Source: Christiangramia forsetii KT0803
GTDB taxonomy: Bacteria > Bacteroidota > Bacteroidia > Flavobacteriales > Flavobacteriaceae
DNA length: 64,000 bases
Assembly (NCBI RefSeq): GCF_000060345.1
Contig: NC_008571.1
Span: 496,001 to 560,000 of the forward strand
Direction of reading: 5' to 3'
The position numbers and the translations under genes are program-made. The notes beneath the pieces are model-generated. The model saw only the letters and a list, made by a program, of their open reading frames with translations, was not told the DNA's origin and made no database searches. This document shows, in pieces, positions 52,205 to 62,136 of this stretch; within the stretch, counting starts at the first letter, position 1; each line of letters opens with the position of its first letter.

Positions 52205-53281
52205 ATGATTGAGAGACTTAATATCGTAAAGCAACGGTTTGATGAGGTGAACGATTTGATTATTCAGCCGGATGTAATATCAGACCAGAAGCGATATATT
52301 GAATTAAATAAAGAATATAAGGACCTTCGGGCTTTGATGGACGAGCGTGAAAAATATATCAGTATCACTGATAATATTCAGGAAGCTGAAGAGATCATTT
52401 CAGACGGAAGTGATCCTGAAATGACTGAAATGGCAAAGCTTCAGCTAGATGAGGCTAAGGGCCAACTTCCAGCACTTGAAGATAAGATAAGGATGATGCT
52501 TATTCCTAAAGATCCTGAAGATGGAAAGAATATCGTGATGGAGATTCGTGCCGGTACAGGAGGGGATGAAGCAAGTATTTTTGCGGGTGACCTATACCGT
52601 ATGTATACCAAATATGTTGAAGGTAGAGGTTGGAGTCATAATATTGTTGATTTTAGCGAAGGAACCAGTGGAGGATTCAAGGAGATGATATTTGAAGTTT
52701 CTGGAGATGATGTTTATGGCACCATGAAGTTTGAAGCCGGTGTGCATCGGGTACAACGTGTTCCTCAAACCGAAACTCAGGGGCGTGTTCATACCTCCGC
52801 AGCAACTGTGATGGTTTTACCGGAAGCTGAAGAATTTGACGTGGAGATAGATCCAAAAGAGGTGAGAATAGATTACTTCTGTTCTTCAGGACCTGGCGGA
52901 CAGTCGGTAAACACAACCTATTCTGCAGTAAGGCTTACCCATGAGCCAACAGGTCTGGTAGCACAGTGTCAGGATCAAAAATCGCAGCATAAGAACAAGG
53001 AAAAGGCATTTCGAGTACTTCGTTCAAGATTGTACGAAATGGAACTTGCTAAAAAGATGGAAGCAGATGCGGCCAAGAGAAATAGCATGGTTTCCAGTGG
53101 AGACCGTAGTGCGAAGATCAGGACCTATAACTATGCGCAAAGCCGTGTTACCGATCACCGTATAAACCTAACGCTGTACGACCTTTCTAATATCATTAAC
53201 GGGGATATTCAGAAGATTATCGATGAGTTACAACTCGCTGAAAATACAGAAAAGTTAAAAGAGAATTCAGATACTATTTAG
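52205..53281 (+). CDS. prfA: Peptide chain release factor 1
   Basis: RF1 reads UAA and UAG and hydrolyses peptidyl-tRNA. The GGQ motif is at 231-233 in [10 protein letters not shown]. The recognition domain contains [17 protein letters not shown], where the RF1-type codon-reading tripeptide region lies. The C-terminal [15 protein letters not shown] and [20 protein letters not shown] are family blocks. 358 aa. The stop is followed directly by a heptamer array and then pyrF. Confidence 0.95.
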
Positions 53282-53284
53282 TAA

Positions 53285-53396
53285 AGTGAAAAGTGAAAAG
53301 TGGAGAGTGAAGAGTGAAGAGTGAAGAGTGAAGAGTGAAGAGTGAAGAGTGAAGAGTGAAGAGTGAAGAGTGAAGAGTGAAGAGTGAAGAGTGAAA
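53285..53396. repeat. Heptamer array 1 (AGTGAAG, 16 units)
   Basis: 112 bases: AGTGAAA twice, AGTGGAG, then twelve perfect AGTGAAG, then one AGTGAAA. It begins 3 bases past the prfA stop. No hairpin forms, since one strand is all purine plus T. The unit length of 7 is not a multiple of 3 and the array is non-coding. It is open on the minus strand only because heptamers of this composition have no stop codons. Confidence 0.95.
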
Positions 53397-53440
53397 AGTT
53401 GTGAACAAAGTTTTCTGGGCTATGATTAAAATTTTATTTT

Positions 53441-53538
53441 CTGATAACTGATAACTGATAACTGATAACTGATAACTGATAACTGATAACTGATAACTGA
53501 TAACTGATAACTGATAACTGATAACTGATAACTGATAA
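53441..53538. repeat. Heptamer array 2 (CTGATAA, 14 units)
   Basis: Exactly 98 bases, 14 perfect copies, ending one base before the pyrF ATG at 53540. It therefore makes up the whole pyrF leader close to the start codon. It is separated by 44 bases from array 1, which has a different unit. Such arrays change copy number by slippage. Confidence 0.95.
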
Positions 53539-53539
53539 C

Positions 53540-54358
53540 ATGACATCACAGGAGCTTACCGAACAAATACTTAAAAAGCAATCCTTTCTATGTGTGGGTT
53601 TAGATACCGATCTTGATAAGATACCCACGTATTTACTTTCAGAAAAAGATCCTGTTTTCAGTTTTAATAAGGCGATTATTGATGCTACCCATCAATATTG
53701 TGTAGCCTACAAGCCAAATATTGCATTTTATGAAGCTATTGGTGTTGATGGCTGGAAAGCACTGAAAAAAACAATAGAATATTTGCATGCTGAATATCCA
53801 GATCTGTACACAATTGCAGATGCAAAGCGTGGTGATATTGGGAATACTTCGCGAATGTATGCCAAAGCTTTTTTTGAGGATCTCGGCTTCGATTCTATTA
53901 CGGTAGCGCCTTATATGGGGAAGGATTCTGTGGAGCCATTTCTTGAGTTCACTAATAAACATACCATTTTACTGGCTTTGACTTCTAATGAAGGTGCCTT
54001 TGATTTTCAGACTTTGAAAACAGGCGATAAAGAACTTTATAAAAAGGTTATTGAAACTTCAAAGAACTGGCAGAATTCTGAAAACCTAATGTATGTAGTT
54101 GGCGCTACCAAAGCTGAATATCTGGCCGAAATAAGAAAAATTATTCCGGAGAATTTCCTGTTGGTACCGGGTGTTGGAGCACAAGGTGGTAGCCTGGAAG
54201 AAGTTTGTAAATATGGTATGACCAAAAACGTGGGACTACTTATAAACTCCTCCAGAAAAATTATTTACGCTTCAGATTCCTCAAATTTTGCAGAAATTGC
54301 AGGCGCTAAGGCGGAAGCTATGCAAAATCAAATGGCTTCGGAACTCGAAAAACTATAA
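53540..54358 (+). CDS. pyrF: Orotidine 5'-phosphate decarboxylase (type 2 PyrF)
   Basis: PyrF makes UMP from OMP. The active-site block reads [10 protein letters not shown] (~94-103), with the catalytic Lys and Asp. The long form (272 aa) with [14 protein letters not shown] at the start and [13 protein letters not shown] is typical of the PyrF group in Bacteroidota. The leader is built of heptamer repeats and lacks a recognisable ribosome-binding site. The BtuF-like gene follows 9 bases after the stop. Confidence 0.95.
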   Translation: MTSQELTEQILKKQSFLCVGLDTDLDKIPTYLLSEKDPVFSFNKAIIDATHQYCVAYKPNIAFYEAIGVDGWKALKKTIEYLHAEYPDLYTIADAKRGDIGNTSRMYAKAFFEDLGFDSITVAPYMGKDSVEPFLEFTNKHTILLALTSNEGAFDFQTLKTGDKELYKKVIETSKNWQNSENLMYVVGATKAEYLAEIRKIIPENFLLVPGVGAQGGSLEEVCKYGMTKNVGLLINSSRKIIYASDSSNFAEIAGAKAEAMQNQMASELEKL

Positions 54359-54367
54359 CTTCATATT

Positions 54368-55141
54368 ATGCAGATTCAGGATCAGTTAGGAAGAACAATT
54401 GAACTGAAAGAAACTCCAAAGAAAATTATTTCTCTTGTCCCCAGCCAGACAGAACTTCTTGTTGATCTTGGTTTGGAGAAATCTATTGTTGGAATCACTC
54501 ATTTCTGTGTACATCCAACATATCTAAAGCGGGTTAAAAAGAGTGTTGGGGGAACCAAGAAGGTGAACTTTAGGAAAGTTAGGGAGCTGGAACCCGATAT
54601 TATTCTTTGTAATAAAGAAGAAAACACAAAAGAAATGGTAGAGGAACTGGAGAAAATCGCACCGGTTCATGTATCTGATGTGGCCAGCCTAACTGATTCA
54701 TACAGTCTTATAGAACAATATGGTAAGATCTTTAATTGTTCATCCCTGGCAAAAACACTTGTCAGTTCTATAGAAAAAAAAGAGAATTCTTTAAGGGAGT
54801 TAGTCGCTAATTCTCCAATACAGGATGTCGCCTATTTTATCTGGAATGAACCATTGATGGTTGCTGGAAATAAAACTTTTATAAATGAGATGTTGAAGTT
54901 GAACAATTTCAGGAATGTTTATAAAAAGGAGAGATATCCGGAAACTAATCTACAGGAATTAAAAGCCTTTCGTGTTGATCTTTGTTTATTATCATCAGAA
55001 CCTTTTCCTTTTAAGGAAGAACATAGAGCAAAATTTGAAAAATTTGCCGGTAAGGTGAAAATAGTGGATGGGGAATATTTTAGCTGGTATGGAAGCCGGC
55101 TATTGGAAGCAATGGATTATTTCAAGCAGTTTCACGTTTAG
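54368..55141 (+). CDS. BtuF/FepB-like periplasmic-binding-protein fold, no signal peptide
   Basis: A 257-aa two-lobe protein of the helical-backbone metal-receptor type: PKKIISLVPSQTELLVDLGLEKSIVGITHFCVHP at the start, then ELEPDIILCNKEEN and VAYFIWNEPLMVAGNKTFINEML. This is the fold of cobalamin and siderophore binding proteins. It starts directly with the domain, so no export signal is seen, unlike BtuF. It may be cytoplasmic or have another role. It is probably co-transcribed with pyrF. The overlap with the small minus-strand gene is 20 bases. Confidence 0.82.
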   Translation: MQIQDQLGRTIELKETPKKIISLVPSQTELLVDLGLEKSIVGITHFCVHPTYLKRVKKSVGGTKKVNFRKVRELEPDIILCNKEENTKEMVEELEKIAPVHVSDVASLTDSYSLIEQYGKIFNCSSLAKTLVSSIEKKENSLRELVANSPIQDVAYFIWNEPLMVAGNKTFINEMLKLNNFRNVYKKERYPETNLQELKAFRVDLCLLSSEPFPFKEEHRAKFEKFAGKVKIVDGEYFSWYGSRLLEAMDYFKQFHV

Positions 55142-55319
55142 CCTCGATCATATCGCAATTCATTCTTCGTAACTCGGCTAAAATTTTTCTGGCTCTATTA
55201 TTTAATTGATCACTTTTCTCTTTATCAATTAAAGCGATTTTATAAGCTCGATGCATCAACCTTGAATATTTGCTGCATAAGAGCTCTTCTCTGGTTTTAT
55301 TTTCAAAGATTCTAAACAT
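55122..55319 (-). CDS. Small Lacal_2735-like protein, 65 aa
   Basis: A short charged helical protein beginning MFRIFENKTREELLCSKYSRLM and continuing with DKEKSDQLNNRARKILAEL. It resembles the Lacal_2735 family of flavobacteria (MFGLFKKKSE-type start and an alpha-helical hairpin). Function unknown. The frame overlaps the BtuF-like gene end by 20 bases on the opposite strand. The match is from memory only. Confidence 0.65.
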   Translation of the reverse strand: MFRIFENKTREELLCSKYSRLMHRAYKIALIDKEKSDQLNNRARKILAELRRMNCDMIEAKRETA

Positions 55320-55479
55320 AGGGAGTTTTGTATTCTCTAATTCGACATTAAATCATTTTCACATTACAAACTTAAGGTAGCATTAGCTTAGAATGTTATA
55401 AAAAGCAGTTAAGCTTATTGTAAAAAAGAAGCGATTCTTAGCAATAACTGTTAAAAAATTAAATATTGTAAGAAAAATA

Positions 55480-56184
55480 TTATTTATCCTGAAGCGCAAA
55501 TACTTTTTGTAAAAGATCTGTAGTCCTGGCAGATAAGGTATTTCTTATATCTTTTTCTTCTTGTGCGATCATCACAAAAACTCCGTCAAGTGCTTCATTT
55601 GTTACATAATCTGGAAGATCTGGATTTACATTTGAAGTGATTGGCAACGAATTGTATTTCTGAATAATATTTTTCCATACCTGAGTTGCACCAACCTTAT
55701 CCAGAGAATTGCTAATAATAGGATTGAACCTGGTATACAGTTCCTGCTGGGTTCTACCTGAAAGATATTGGGTTGCAGCATCATCAGAACCTAGTAAAAT
55801 ATTTCTTGCATCAGCAAAAGTTATTTTTGTTACTGCATCTGCAAAAACCGGTATAGCTTCGCTCACAGCGTCTTCTGCAGCTCGGTTAAGAACTTTTAGG
55901 CCTTCATCTGCTAAAGCGTCTAAACCAACATCCCGCAAGGTTTTATCAACTTTCTGAAGTTCCGGAGGGAGGCTAATCCTTACCAATTCATTACTAAAAA
56001 AACCATTTTCTTTAGCCAGGTTCGTTACTTCTTTGTCAATACCAAATTGTAAAGCCTGCTTTAGACCGGAGTTAATTTCAGAATTGCTTACTCCGTATTC
56101 CTGCGGTAATTGAGAGGCAATTTGCTGTAATTCAGCACAGGAAGTTAATACGAGAATACTGGCAAAAGCGATGATCTTTTTCAT
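55480..56184 (-). CDS. DUF4197 lipoprotein
   Basis: A 234-aa lipoprotein whose signal peptide runs MKKIIAFASILVLTSCAE (lipobox Cys16). The body is helical: INSGLKQALQFGIDKEVTNLAKENGFFSNELVRISLPPEL (~36-75) and DARNILLGSDDAATQYL are typical of DUF4197, of unknown role. The frame could be extended to 56217, but the promoter box at 56200-56207 lies in that extension, so I take the ATG at 56184. It is transcribed alone. Confidence 0.85.
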   Translation of the reverse strand: MKKIIAFASILVLTSCAELQQIASQLPQEYGVSNSEINSGLKQALQFGIDKEVTNLAKENGFFSNELVRISLPPELQKVDKTLRDVGLDALADEGLKVLNRAAEDAVSEAIPVFADAVTKITFADARNILLGSDDAATQYLSGRTQQELYTRFNPIISNSLDKVGATQVWKNIIQKYNSLPITSNVNPDLPDYVTNEALDGVFVMIAQEEKDIRNTLSARTTDLLQKVFALQDK

Positions 56185-56199
56185 TTTGAGTAGTTTTTT

Positions 56200-56207
56200 C
56201 AAATATA
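56200..56207 (-). promoter_or_regulatory. Promoter -7 box of the DUF4197 gene
   Basis: Minus strand TATATTTG, 15 bases upstream of the chosen ATG. It would fall inside the longer frame. Confidence 0.5.
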
Positions 56208-56280
56208 GACTCTCCAATTAAAAGTATTTCTTATGAATAGTTATAATAATACTAAAACTTAAAAGGTTTATAAGCTGGAA

Positions 56281-57132
56281 TTAAGTAAAAACAACCGTCC
56301 TGTTATTATACACAAGTGTTTTTCTTTCCAGGTGTAGTTTGATTCCCCTGGCAAGAACTATTTTTTCCAGATCTCTTCCTTTTAAGATGAGGTCCTTTAC
56401 CGAATGGCTATGAGAAATTCTGGTAATATCTTGTTCAATAATAGGTCCTGCATCCAATTCATCAGTCACATAATGGCTGGTTGCGCCAATTATTTTCACT
56501 CCTCTTTTATAAGCAAAATGATATGGTTTCGCTCCGGCAAAAGCTGGTAGAAAGGAATGGTGAATATTAATAATCTGGTTGGGAAATCTTTTGATCAGAT
56601 TTCCGGAGATAATTTGCATATAACGAGCCAGAACGATAAAATCTATATTTTCCTTTTTCAACAATTCCAGTTGCTGGGTTTCAGCTTCTTCCTTTTTATC
56701 TTTTAATACCGGGATATGGTAGAAAGGAATATTGAAACTTTTAGCCACGGGTTCTAAATCTTTATGATTACTTAGAATTAACGGAATAATCACATTAAGT
56801 TCACCAGATCTGTACCTTCCTAAAATGTCATATAAACAATGATCATACTTAGATACTAAAATGGCCATTTTTAGCTTAGATTCAGCTCCGAACATATGCC
56901 AGGACATTTTATAGGGATTACCAAGATCCTTTTTGAAATGCGCTTTGACATCATCAAAACTTATCTGATGATTAAATTCGCATTCCAGGCGCATAAAAAA
57001 GGTTTGATTTTCTAAGTCCACATATTGGTCTATATAGATTATATTACCTTTACGCTGATGAAAAAAGGAGGTGACTGCGGCTATAATCCCGGAAGTATCC
57101 GGGCAATGGATAAGCAATGTAAGTTTTGGCAT
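56281..57132 (-). CDS. purU: Formyltetrahydrofolate deformylase
   Basis: PurU releases formate from 10-formyl-THF, feeding purine synthesis and one-carbon balance. An ACT domain (~1-80, TLLIHCPDTSGIIAAVTSFF) precedes the formyltransferase-like domain with NIHHSFLPAFAGAKPYHFAYKRGVKIIGATSHYVTDELDAGPIIEQD; the active-site Asn, His and Asp lie in these blocks. 283 aa is normal. It is divergent from icmF. Confidence 0.94.
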   Translation of the reverse strand: MPKLTLLIHCPDTSGIIAAVTSFFHQRKGNIIYIDQYVDLENQTFFMRLECEFNHQISFDDVKAHFKKDLGNPYKMSWHMFGAESKLKMAILVSKYDHCLYDILGRYRSGELNVIIPLILSNHKDLEPVAKSFNIPFYHIPVLKDKKEEAETQQLELLKKENIDFIVLARYMQIISGNLIKRFPNQIINIHHSFLPAFAGAKPYHFAYKRGVKIIGATSHYVTDELDAGPIIEQDITRISHSHSVKDLILKGRDLEKIVLARGIKLHLERKTLVYNNRTVVFT

Positions 57133-57273
57133 GCAACATATTTTGCAGACTAAAATTAAACATTTCCAACTAGTTAGATTGGCATTCGATTAATTTTATA
57201 CTATCCTCAAAGAAGGCGGCTAACTTTTACAATTTTCGTAAATTGCAGCTCCAAAAAATACTTAGAATTAGAA

Positions 57274-60200
57274 ATGGAACAACAAAATCCTTATAAACCT
57301 GAAAATAAAATAAGAATTGTAACCGCCGCTTCCCTATTTGACGGGCATGATGCCGCGATTAACATCATGCGCCGAATTATTCAGGCAACCGGTGTTGAGG
57401 TAATTCACCTTGGCCATGACCGTAGTGTGGAAGAGGTTGTGAATTGTGCAATTCAGGAAGATGCTCAGGCCATTGCAATGACTTCTTATCAAGGCGGGCA
57501 TACCGAGTATTTTAAATATATGTATGATCTACTCAATGAGAAAGGTGCCGGACACATCAAGATCTTTGGTGGTGGAGGCGGAGTAATCCTGCCAGATGAG
57601 ATCAAAGAATTGATGGATTATGGGATAGATCGTATTTATGCCCCAGATGATGGTAGAGAAATGGGACTGCAGGGCATGATCAACGATATGATCAAGAGGG
57701 TTGATAATGAAGTTCCATCTTTACAGGAGCCTGAAAAAGTTCAGGAAAACTTGAAGAATAAAAATGTAAATACAATTTCAAGACTTATTTCTCTTGCAGA
57801 AAACAGGCATGAGGAATTTAAAAATTTCTTCGATAAAGAATCTTTTAAAACCCAAAATCCACCTGTGTTGGGTATTACCGGTACTGGTGGTTCAGGTAAG
57901 TCCAGCCTGGTAGATGAACTTGTTCGTCGCTTCCTGGTTGATTTCCCGGATAAACATATTGGAATAGTTTCCGTAGATCCTTCTAAGAAAAAAACCGGAG
58001 GCGCTCTTTTGGGAGATAGAATTCGAATGAATTCTATTAATCACGAGCGTGTGTATATGCGCTCTCTGGCAACAAGACAGGCGAATTTGGCCCTTTCGAA
58101 ATATGTGGCGGAGGCCGTAGATGTACTTAAAGCGGCTAATTACGATCTAATTATTCTGGAAACATCAGGAATTGGACAGAGTGATACCGAAATTTTAGAT
58201 CATTCAGATGTTTCTCTATATGTGATGACTCCTGAATTTGGTGCAGCTACACAGCTGGAGAAAATTGATATGCTTGATTTTGCCGATTTAGTGGCAATCA
58301 ATAAATTCGATAAACGTGGAGCTCAGGATGCGTTAAGAGATGTGAAAAAGCAATATCAGCGTAATCACCAATTATGGCATTCAGATGCTGAAACACTTCC
58401 TGTTTTCGGGACTATCGCCTCACAGTTCAATGATCCCGGGATGAATACGCTTTATAAAAGCATCATGGATGAAGTGGATGAAAAGACCAAATCCGGACTT
58501 TCCTCGACTTTCGAAATTTCCGAAGAAATGAGCGAAAAGATCTTTGTGATTCCACCAAAACGTACTCGTTATCTTTCTGAAATCGCTGAAAATAATAGAG
58601 GTTATGATGAAAAAGCAAATGCTCAGGTGGATGTTGCCCAAAGGCTTTACGGAATTTATAAGACCATACTTTCTGTAGCTAATATTACGTCGAGCGCAGT
58701 CGAGACGTCTTATCTTGACAAAAATGGCCTGGATGCAGATGAGATCATGGAACAAGTTCAGAATGACGATAATCACGATTTTTTAAAATTGCTTTTTGCT
58801 GAATTTGATAAGACCAAGATGGATCTTGATCCGTACAACTGGGAAATGATCCTGGCCTGGAACGATAAAGTGACCAAATACAGGGAACCCGTTTATAGTT
58901 TTAAGGTGCGCGATAAAGAGATCAAGATCGATACTCATACAGAATCACTTTCTCATACCCAGATTCCAAAAGTAGCCTTACCAAAATATAAGGCCTGGGG
59001 AGATATTCTTTTGTGGTGTCTTCAGGAGAATGTGCCGGGAGAATTTCCGTATACCGCAGGACTTTATCCTTTCAAAAGAACAGGAGAAGATCCAACAAGA
59101 ATGTTTGCAGGCGAAGGCGGACCGGAAAGAACAAACAGGCGTTTTCATTATGTAAGTAAAGGCTTGCCTGCGAAACGTCTTTCTACAGCATTCGATTCGG
59201 TAACGCTTTACGGAAACGATCCGGATCACAGGCCGGATATCCACGGAAAAATTGGTAATTCCGGGGTTTCAATTTGTTGCCTGGATGACGCGAAGAAATT
59301 ATATTCAGGTTTTGATCTTGCAGATGCGATGACTTCGGTTAGTATGACCATAAACGGTCCTGCGCCAATGTTACTTGGATTTTTTATGAATGCAGCCATA
59401 GATCAGAATTGTGAAAAGTACATTAAAGAAAACGGACTTGAAGATAAAGTGGAAGCAAAGCTAAAAGAGCTTTATGACAACAATGATATAGATCGTCCCT
59501 CTTATAAAGGAGAGCTTCCGGAAGGAAACGATGGTCTTGGATTGATGCTTTTAGGTTTGACTGGGGACCAGATTTTACCGAAGGATGTTTATGAAAAGAT
59601 AAAAATTGAAACCATAAATGTGGTTCGTGGAACCGTGCAGGCAGATATTTTAAAAGAAGATCAGGCGCAGAACACCTGTATTTTCTCTACTGAATTTGCC
59701 TTGAGATTAATGGGGGATGTTCAGGAATATTTCATTGAAGAAAAAGTAAGGAACTTCTATTCCGTTTCAATTTCAGGATATCATATTGCGGAAGCAGGTG
59801 CAAATCCAATTACTCAGTTAGCATTTACTTTAGCTAATGGCTTTACCTATGTAGAATACTATTTAAGCCGCGGAATGGATATCAACAAATTCGGTCCGAA
59901 TTTATCATTCTTCTTTTCCAACGGGGTAGATCCGGAATATGCGGTAATTGGCCGTGTTGCCAGGAGAATCTGGTCTAAAGCATTGAAGCATAAATATGGG
60001 GCGAATTCCCGGGCTCAAATGCTGAAATATCATATTCAGACTTCAGGAAGATCTTTACATGCGCAGGAAATCGATTTTAACGATATAAGAACCACACTTC
60101 AGGCGCTTTATGCGATCTATGACAACTGTAATTCCTTGCATACAAATGCGTATGACGAGGCGATTACAACTCCTACCGAGGCTTCCGTAAGAAGAGCGAT

Positions 60201-60726
60201 GGCTATTCAGCTTATTATCAATAAAGAGTTAGGTCTTACCAAGAATGAGAATCCAATTCAGGGTTCATTTATTATTGAAGAACTTACAGATCTTGTAGAA
60301 GAAGCTGTACTTACTGAATTTGATAGAATTACTGAAAGAGGAGGGGTTCTTGGAGCGATGGAAACTATGTACCAGCGTGGTAAGATCCAGGAGGAAAGTC
60401 TTTATTATGAAACTTTAAAACATAATGGGGATTATCCGATTATCGGGGTAAATACATTTTTGAGTTCTACCGGATCTCCAACAGTTACTCCGGGTGAGGT
60501 GATTAGGGCTACAGAAGAAGAAAAGGAACATCAGATTAAAACTTTAGAGACCTTGCATAAGGCAAAAGAATCTAAGGCTGATGCAACTCTGGAGAAGATT
60601 AAAAAAGCTGCGGTAAATAATGAGAATCTTTTCGAAGAATTGATGGAAGCTACCAAAGTGTGCTCCCTGGGGCAGATTACCTATGCTTTATTTGAAGTAG
60701 GAGGACAGTACAGAAGAAATATGTAA
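57274..60726 (+). CDS. icmF: IcmF, fused B12-dependent acyl-CoA mutase
   Basis: At 1150 aa it joins a B12-binding domain (FDGHDAAI 22-29 with axial H25, and LGHDRS), a MeaI-like G-protein chaperone (P-loop GTGGSGKSS ~203-211) and a mutase TIM barrel with [28 protein letters not shown] (~600). IcmF converts isobutyryl-CoA and n-butyryl-CoA. The single-chain form fits IcmF rather than the two-chain methylmalonyl-CoA mutase. The linker at residues 472-479 is encoded by a copy of a dispersed repeat. It has its own terminator. Confidence 0.93.
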   Translation: MEQQNPYKPENKIRIVTAASLFDGHDAAINIMRRIIQATGVEVIHLGHDRSVEEVVNCAIQEDAQAIAMTSYQGGHTEYFKYMYDLLNEKGAGHIKIFGGGGGVILPDEIKELMDYGIDRIYAPDDGREMGLQGMINDMIKRVDNEVPSLQEPEKVQENLKNKNVNTISRLISLAENRHEEFKNFFDKESFKTQNPPVLGITGTGGSGKSSLVDELVRRFLVDFPDKHIGIVSVDPSKKKTGGALLGDRIRMNSINHERVYMRSLATRQANLALSKYVAEAVDVLKAANYDLIILETSGIGQSDTEILDHSDVSLYVMTPEFGAATQLEKIDMLDFADLVAINKFDKRGAQDALRDVKKQYQRNHQLWHSDAETLPVFGTIASQFNDPGMNTLYKSIMDEVDEKTKSGLSSTFEISEEMSEKIFVIPPKRTRYLSEIAENNRGYDEKANAQVDVAQRLYGIYKTILSVANITSSAVETSYLDKNGLDADEIMEQVQNDDNHDFLKLLFAEFDKTKMDLDPYNWEMILAWNDKVTKYREPVYSFKVRDKEIKIDTHTESLSHTQIPKVALPKYKAWGDILLWCLQENVPGEFPYTAGLYPFKRTGEDPTRMFAGEGGPERTNRRFHYVSKGLPAKRLSTAFDSVTLYGNDPDHRPDIHGKIGNSGVSICCLDDAKKLYSGFDLADAMTSVSMTINGPAPMLLGFFMNAAIDQNCEKYIKENGLEDKVEAKLKELYDNNDIDRPSYKGELPEGNDGLGLMLLGLTGDQILPKDVYEKIKIETINVVRGTVQADILKEDQAQNTCIFSTEFALRLMGDVQEYFIEEKVRNFYSVSISGYHIAEAGANPITQLAFTLANGFTYVEYYLSRGMDINKFGPNLSFFFSNGVDPEYAVIGRVARRIWSKALKHKYGANSRAQMLKYHIQTSGRSLHAQEIDFNDIRTTLQALYAIYDNCNSLHTNAYDEAITTPTEASVRRAMAIQLIINKELGLTKNENPIQGSFIIEELTDLVEEAVLTEFDRITERGGVLGAMETMYQRGKIQEESLYYETLKHNGDYPIIGVNTFLSSTGSPTVTPGEVIRATEEEKEHQIKTLETLHKAKESKADATLEKIKKAAVNNENLFEELMEATKVCSLGQITYALFEVGGQYRRNM
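58687..58709. repeat. Copy of the dispersed repeat core inside icmF
   Basis: The imperfect palindrome with GAGCGCAGTCGAGA (58692-58705) matches 7982-7995 exactly. It encodes TSSAVETS in the icmF linker between G-protein and mutase domains, in a frame without stops, so the gene remains intact. Confidence 0.75.
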
Positions 60727-61361
60727 GCAGATCGCCGGCTTTTCAGAATGAAATGAATGAAAAGCCGTGCAGGCTGCTTATCCTGAAATTTATTTTCAGG
60801 ATCTCATACTTATAGCTATTCACATGTATCTCCCGATGAGCGCAGCGTAATCGGGATCTAATTTTTTTTTAAAGAATCTTTAGGGAAAACAAAAATTTTA
60901 TAGAGAGTGATAGTTTAATTTAAACCTCACAGATTTTAAAAATCTGTGGGGTTTTTTATTATTGAACGATAGGATAGGTCAAATGGTTATTAAGATAGGG
61001 ACAGCGCAACCTGGCTCCTTTTTTCGAAAATGGATATATTTATTGGGCGAAAAAGCTTACCTGAGGTCGAATTATTTATCTCGATGAGCGTACTGGTGTA
61101 GCTAAGAGCTGATTTCCGAAATTTGTCATTCAGAACGAAGCGATAGCGGAGTGAGGAATCTCTTATAAAACAAAAAATTTCTTAAGAGCCAGAATTAAAA
61201 TCGGGTTATAAATGAACACCTGAATTCTGAAAGCCAGGAAGCTATCTAAAGAGTTTATATTTCGTCAAGCTGAACTTGTTTCAGCTTCTAATTAATGCTG
61301 AAATTTATTGGTTAGGATCCTGGAATAAATTCAGGATGACCGGTTTCAAACTTCTGAAAAC
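60727..61361. other. Intergenic region downstream of icmF with several repeats
   Basis: Over 600 bases without a gene. Hairpin-type repeats lie at 60781-60856 (TCCTGAAA...TTTCAGGA, then CCCGAT...ATCGGG) and 61263-61338 (AGCTGAA...TTCAGCT and a TCCTGGAATAAATTCAGGA-like unit). A GTCATTCAGAACGAAGCG-type element is at 61124-61165. These resemble the ones at 403-480 and 45.6 kb. Confidence 0.6.
60923..60956 (+). terminator. Terminator downstream of icmF
   Basis: A long stem (60923-60937 with 60939-60953, one mismatch) followed by a T run. It is 197 bases past the stop, so an earlier hairpin near 60730-60780 may be the first stop signal. Confidence 0.7.
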
Positions 61362-61841
61362 TTAATTATTATTCTCAATTTTTCTTTTTAAACGTTGAAT
61401 CGCGCGGTAAACTGTCATATCTGACACTTTATAATTCTCAGCTATTTTAGAAATAGGAATTCCTTTTGAGTGGCTTACAAATGCTGAATAAGTTTGATCT
61501 TTAGTTAGCTTACTTGATTTAAGATCATTCTCGAACTTTCTTTCTTTGGTAATTATATGAGTTTTGTTCCAATAAAGATTGTCCGGATGTAGGTTTTCTA
61601 TATTTCCATCTTTGTAGGTAGCATAATGGCGCCCTTCCGGCATCGGTTCACCATATGTTTCGAGTATTAATTTAGGAACTGAATATTGAGAACGGTTAAA
61701 ACTAACCTTTTTCATCAGTTTCCCTGTTTTACCCTTGTGGATCTTGATATTAAGTAATTTTCCTTTGTATTTTATTTTAGATCCATCCGCTTTAATCTGT
61801 AGACCCTCAAAATTAGGATGCGTTTTCCAATGATCACTCAT
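61362..61841 (-). CDS. NUMOD4/HNH-derived protein with C-terminal HTH
   Basis: A 159-aa protein. The N-terminal half (~1-90) looks like the NUMOD4/HNH homing-endonuclease region (WKTHPNFEGLQI, then YGEPMPEGRHYATYKDGNIENLHPDNLYW). The HNH core normally begins with NH or DH; here it reads ATYKDG, so the catalytic His seems lost. The C-terminal ~50 residues carry an HTH (KGIPISKIAENYKVSDMTVYRAIQRL) like that of resolvases. It is probably a DNA-binding protein derived from a homing nuclease. Its location between repeat-rich stretches could be historical. Confidence 0.65.
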   Translation of the reverse strand: MSDHWKTHPNFEGLQIKADGSKIKYKGKLLNIKIHKGKTGKLMKKVSFNRSQYSVPKLILETYGEPMPEGRHYATYKDGNIENLHPDNLYWNKTHIITKERKFENDLKSSKLTKDQTYSAFVSHSKGIPISKIAENYKVSDMTVYRAIQRLKRKIENNN

Positions 61842-62136
61842 TTTTTAATAACTAAAGTTGAACTTCAATTTTTAAATTTCCCGGTGAAGTTGGCAGCAAA
61901 GATAGTGAATTATCAATCAAGATGTAATACATAGCAATCGATGGGATAAAGGTTTAGAAATTATATTGTAATATTTCGAAATCCAGATTTGAAGTCGAGT
62001 GGAAAATTATCAGGCAGATTGTAACATTAAGGTTGAAGTTTATTCTGATTTCTATAATATAATTCTACTTCTCAAAAAATAAATAAAAATGAAATTAAAA
62101 AAGGTATTTAGAAAACTATTTGGAATTAGAAACCAA

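Noticed and set aside
53285-53538. CRISPR array
   Set aside because: The repeats are contiguous 7-base units without spacers, and there are no cas genes.
53274-53628. Minus-strand frames with repeated QLSVISY or HSSLFTL peptides
   Set aside because: They arise only because heptamer DNA lacks stop codons; no start, promoter or homology.
57133-57273. Cobalamin riboswitch upstream of icmF
   Set aside because: The 141-base gap is too short and shows no B12-box or multi-stem pattern.
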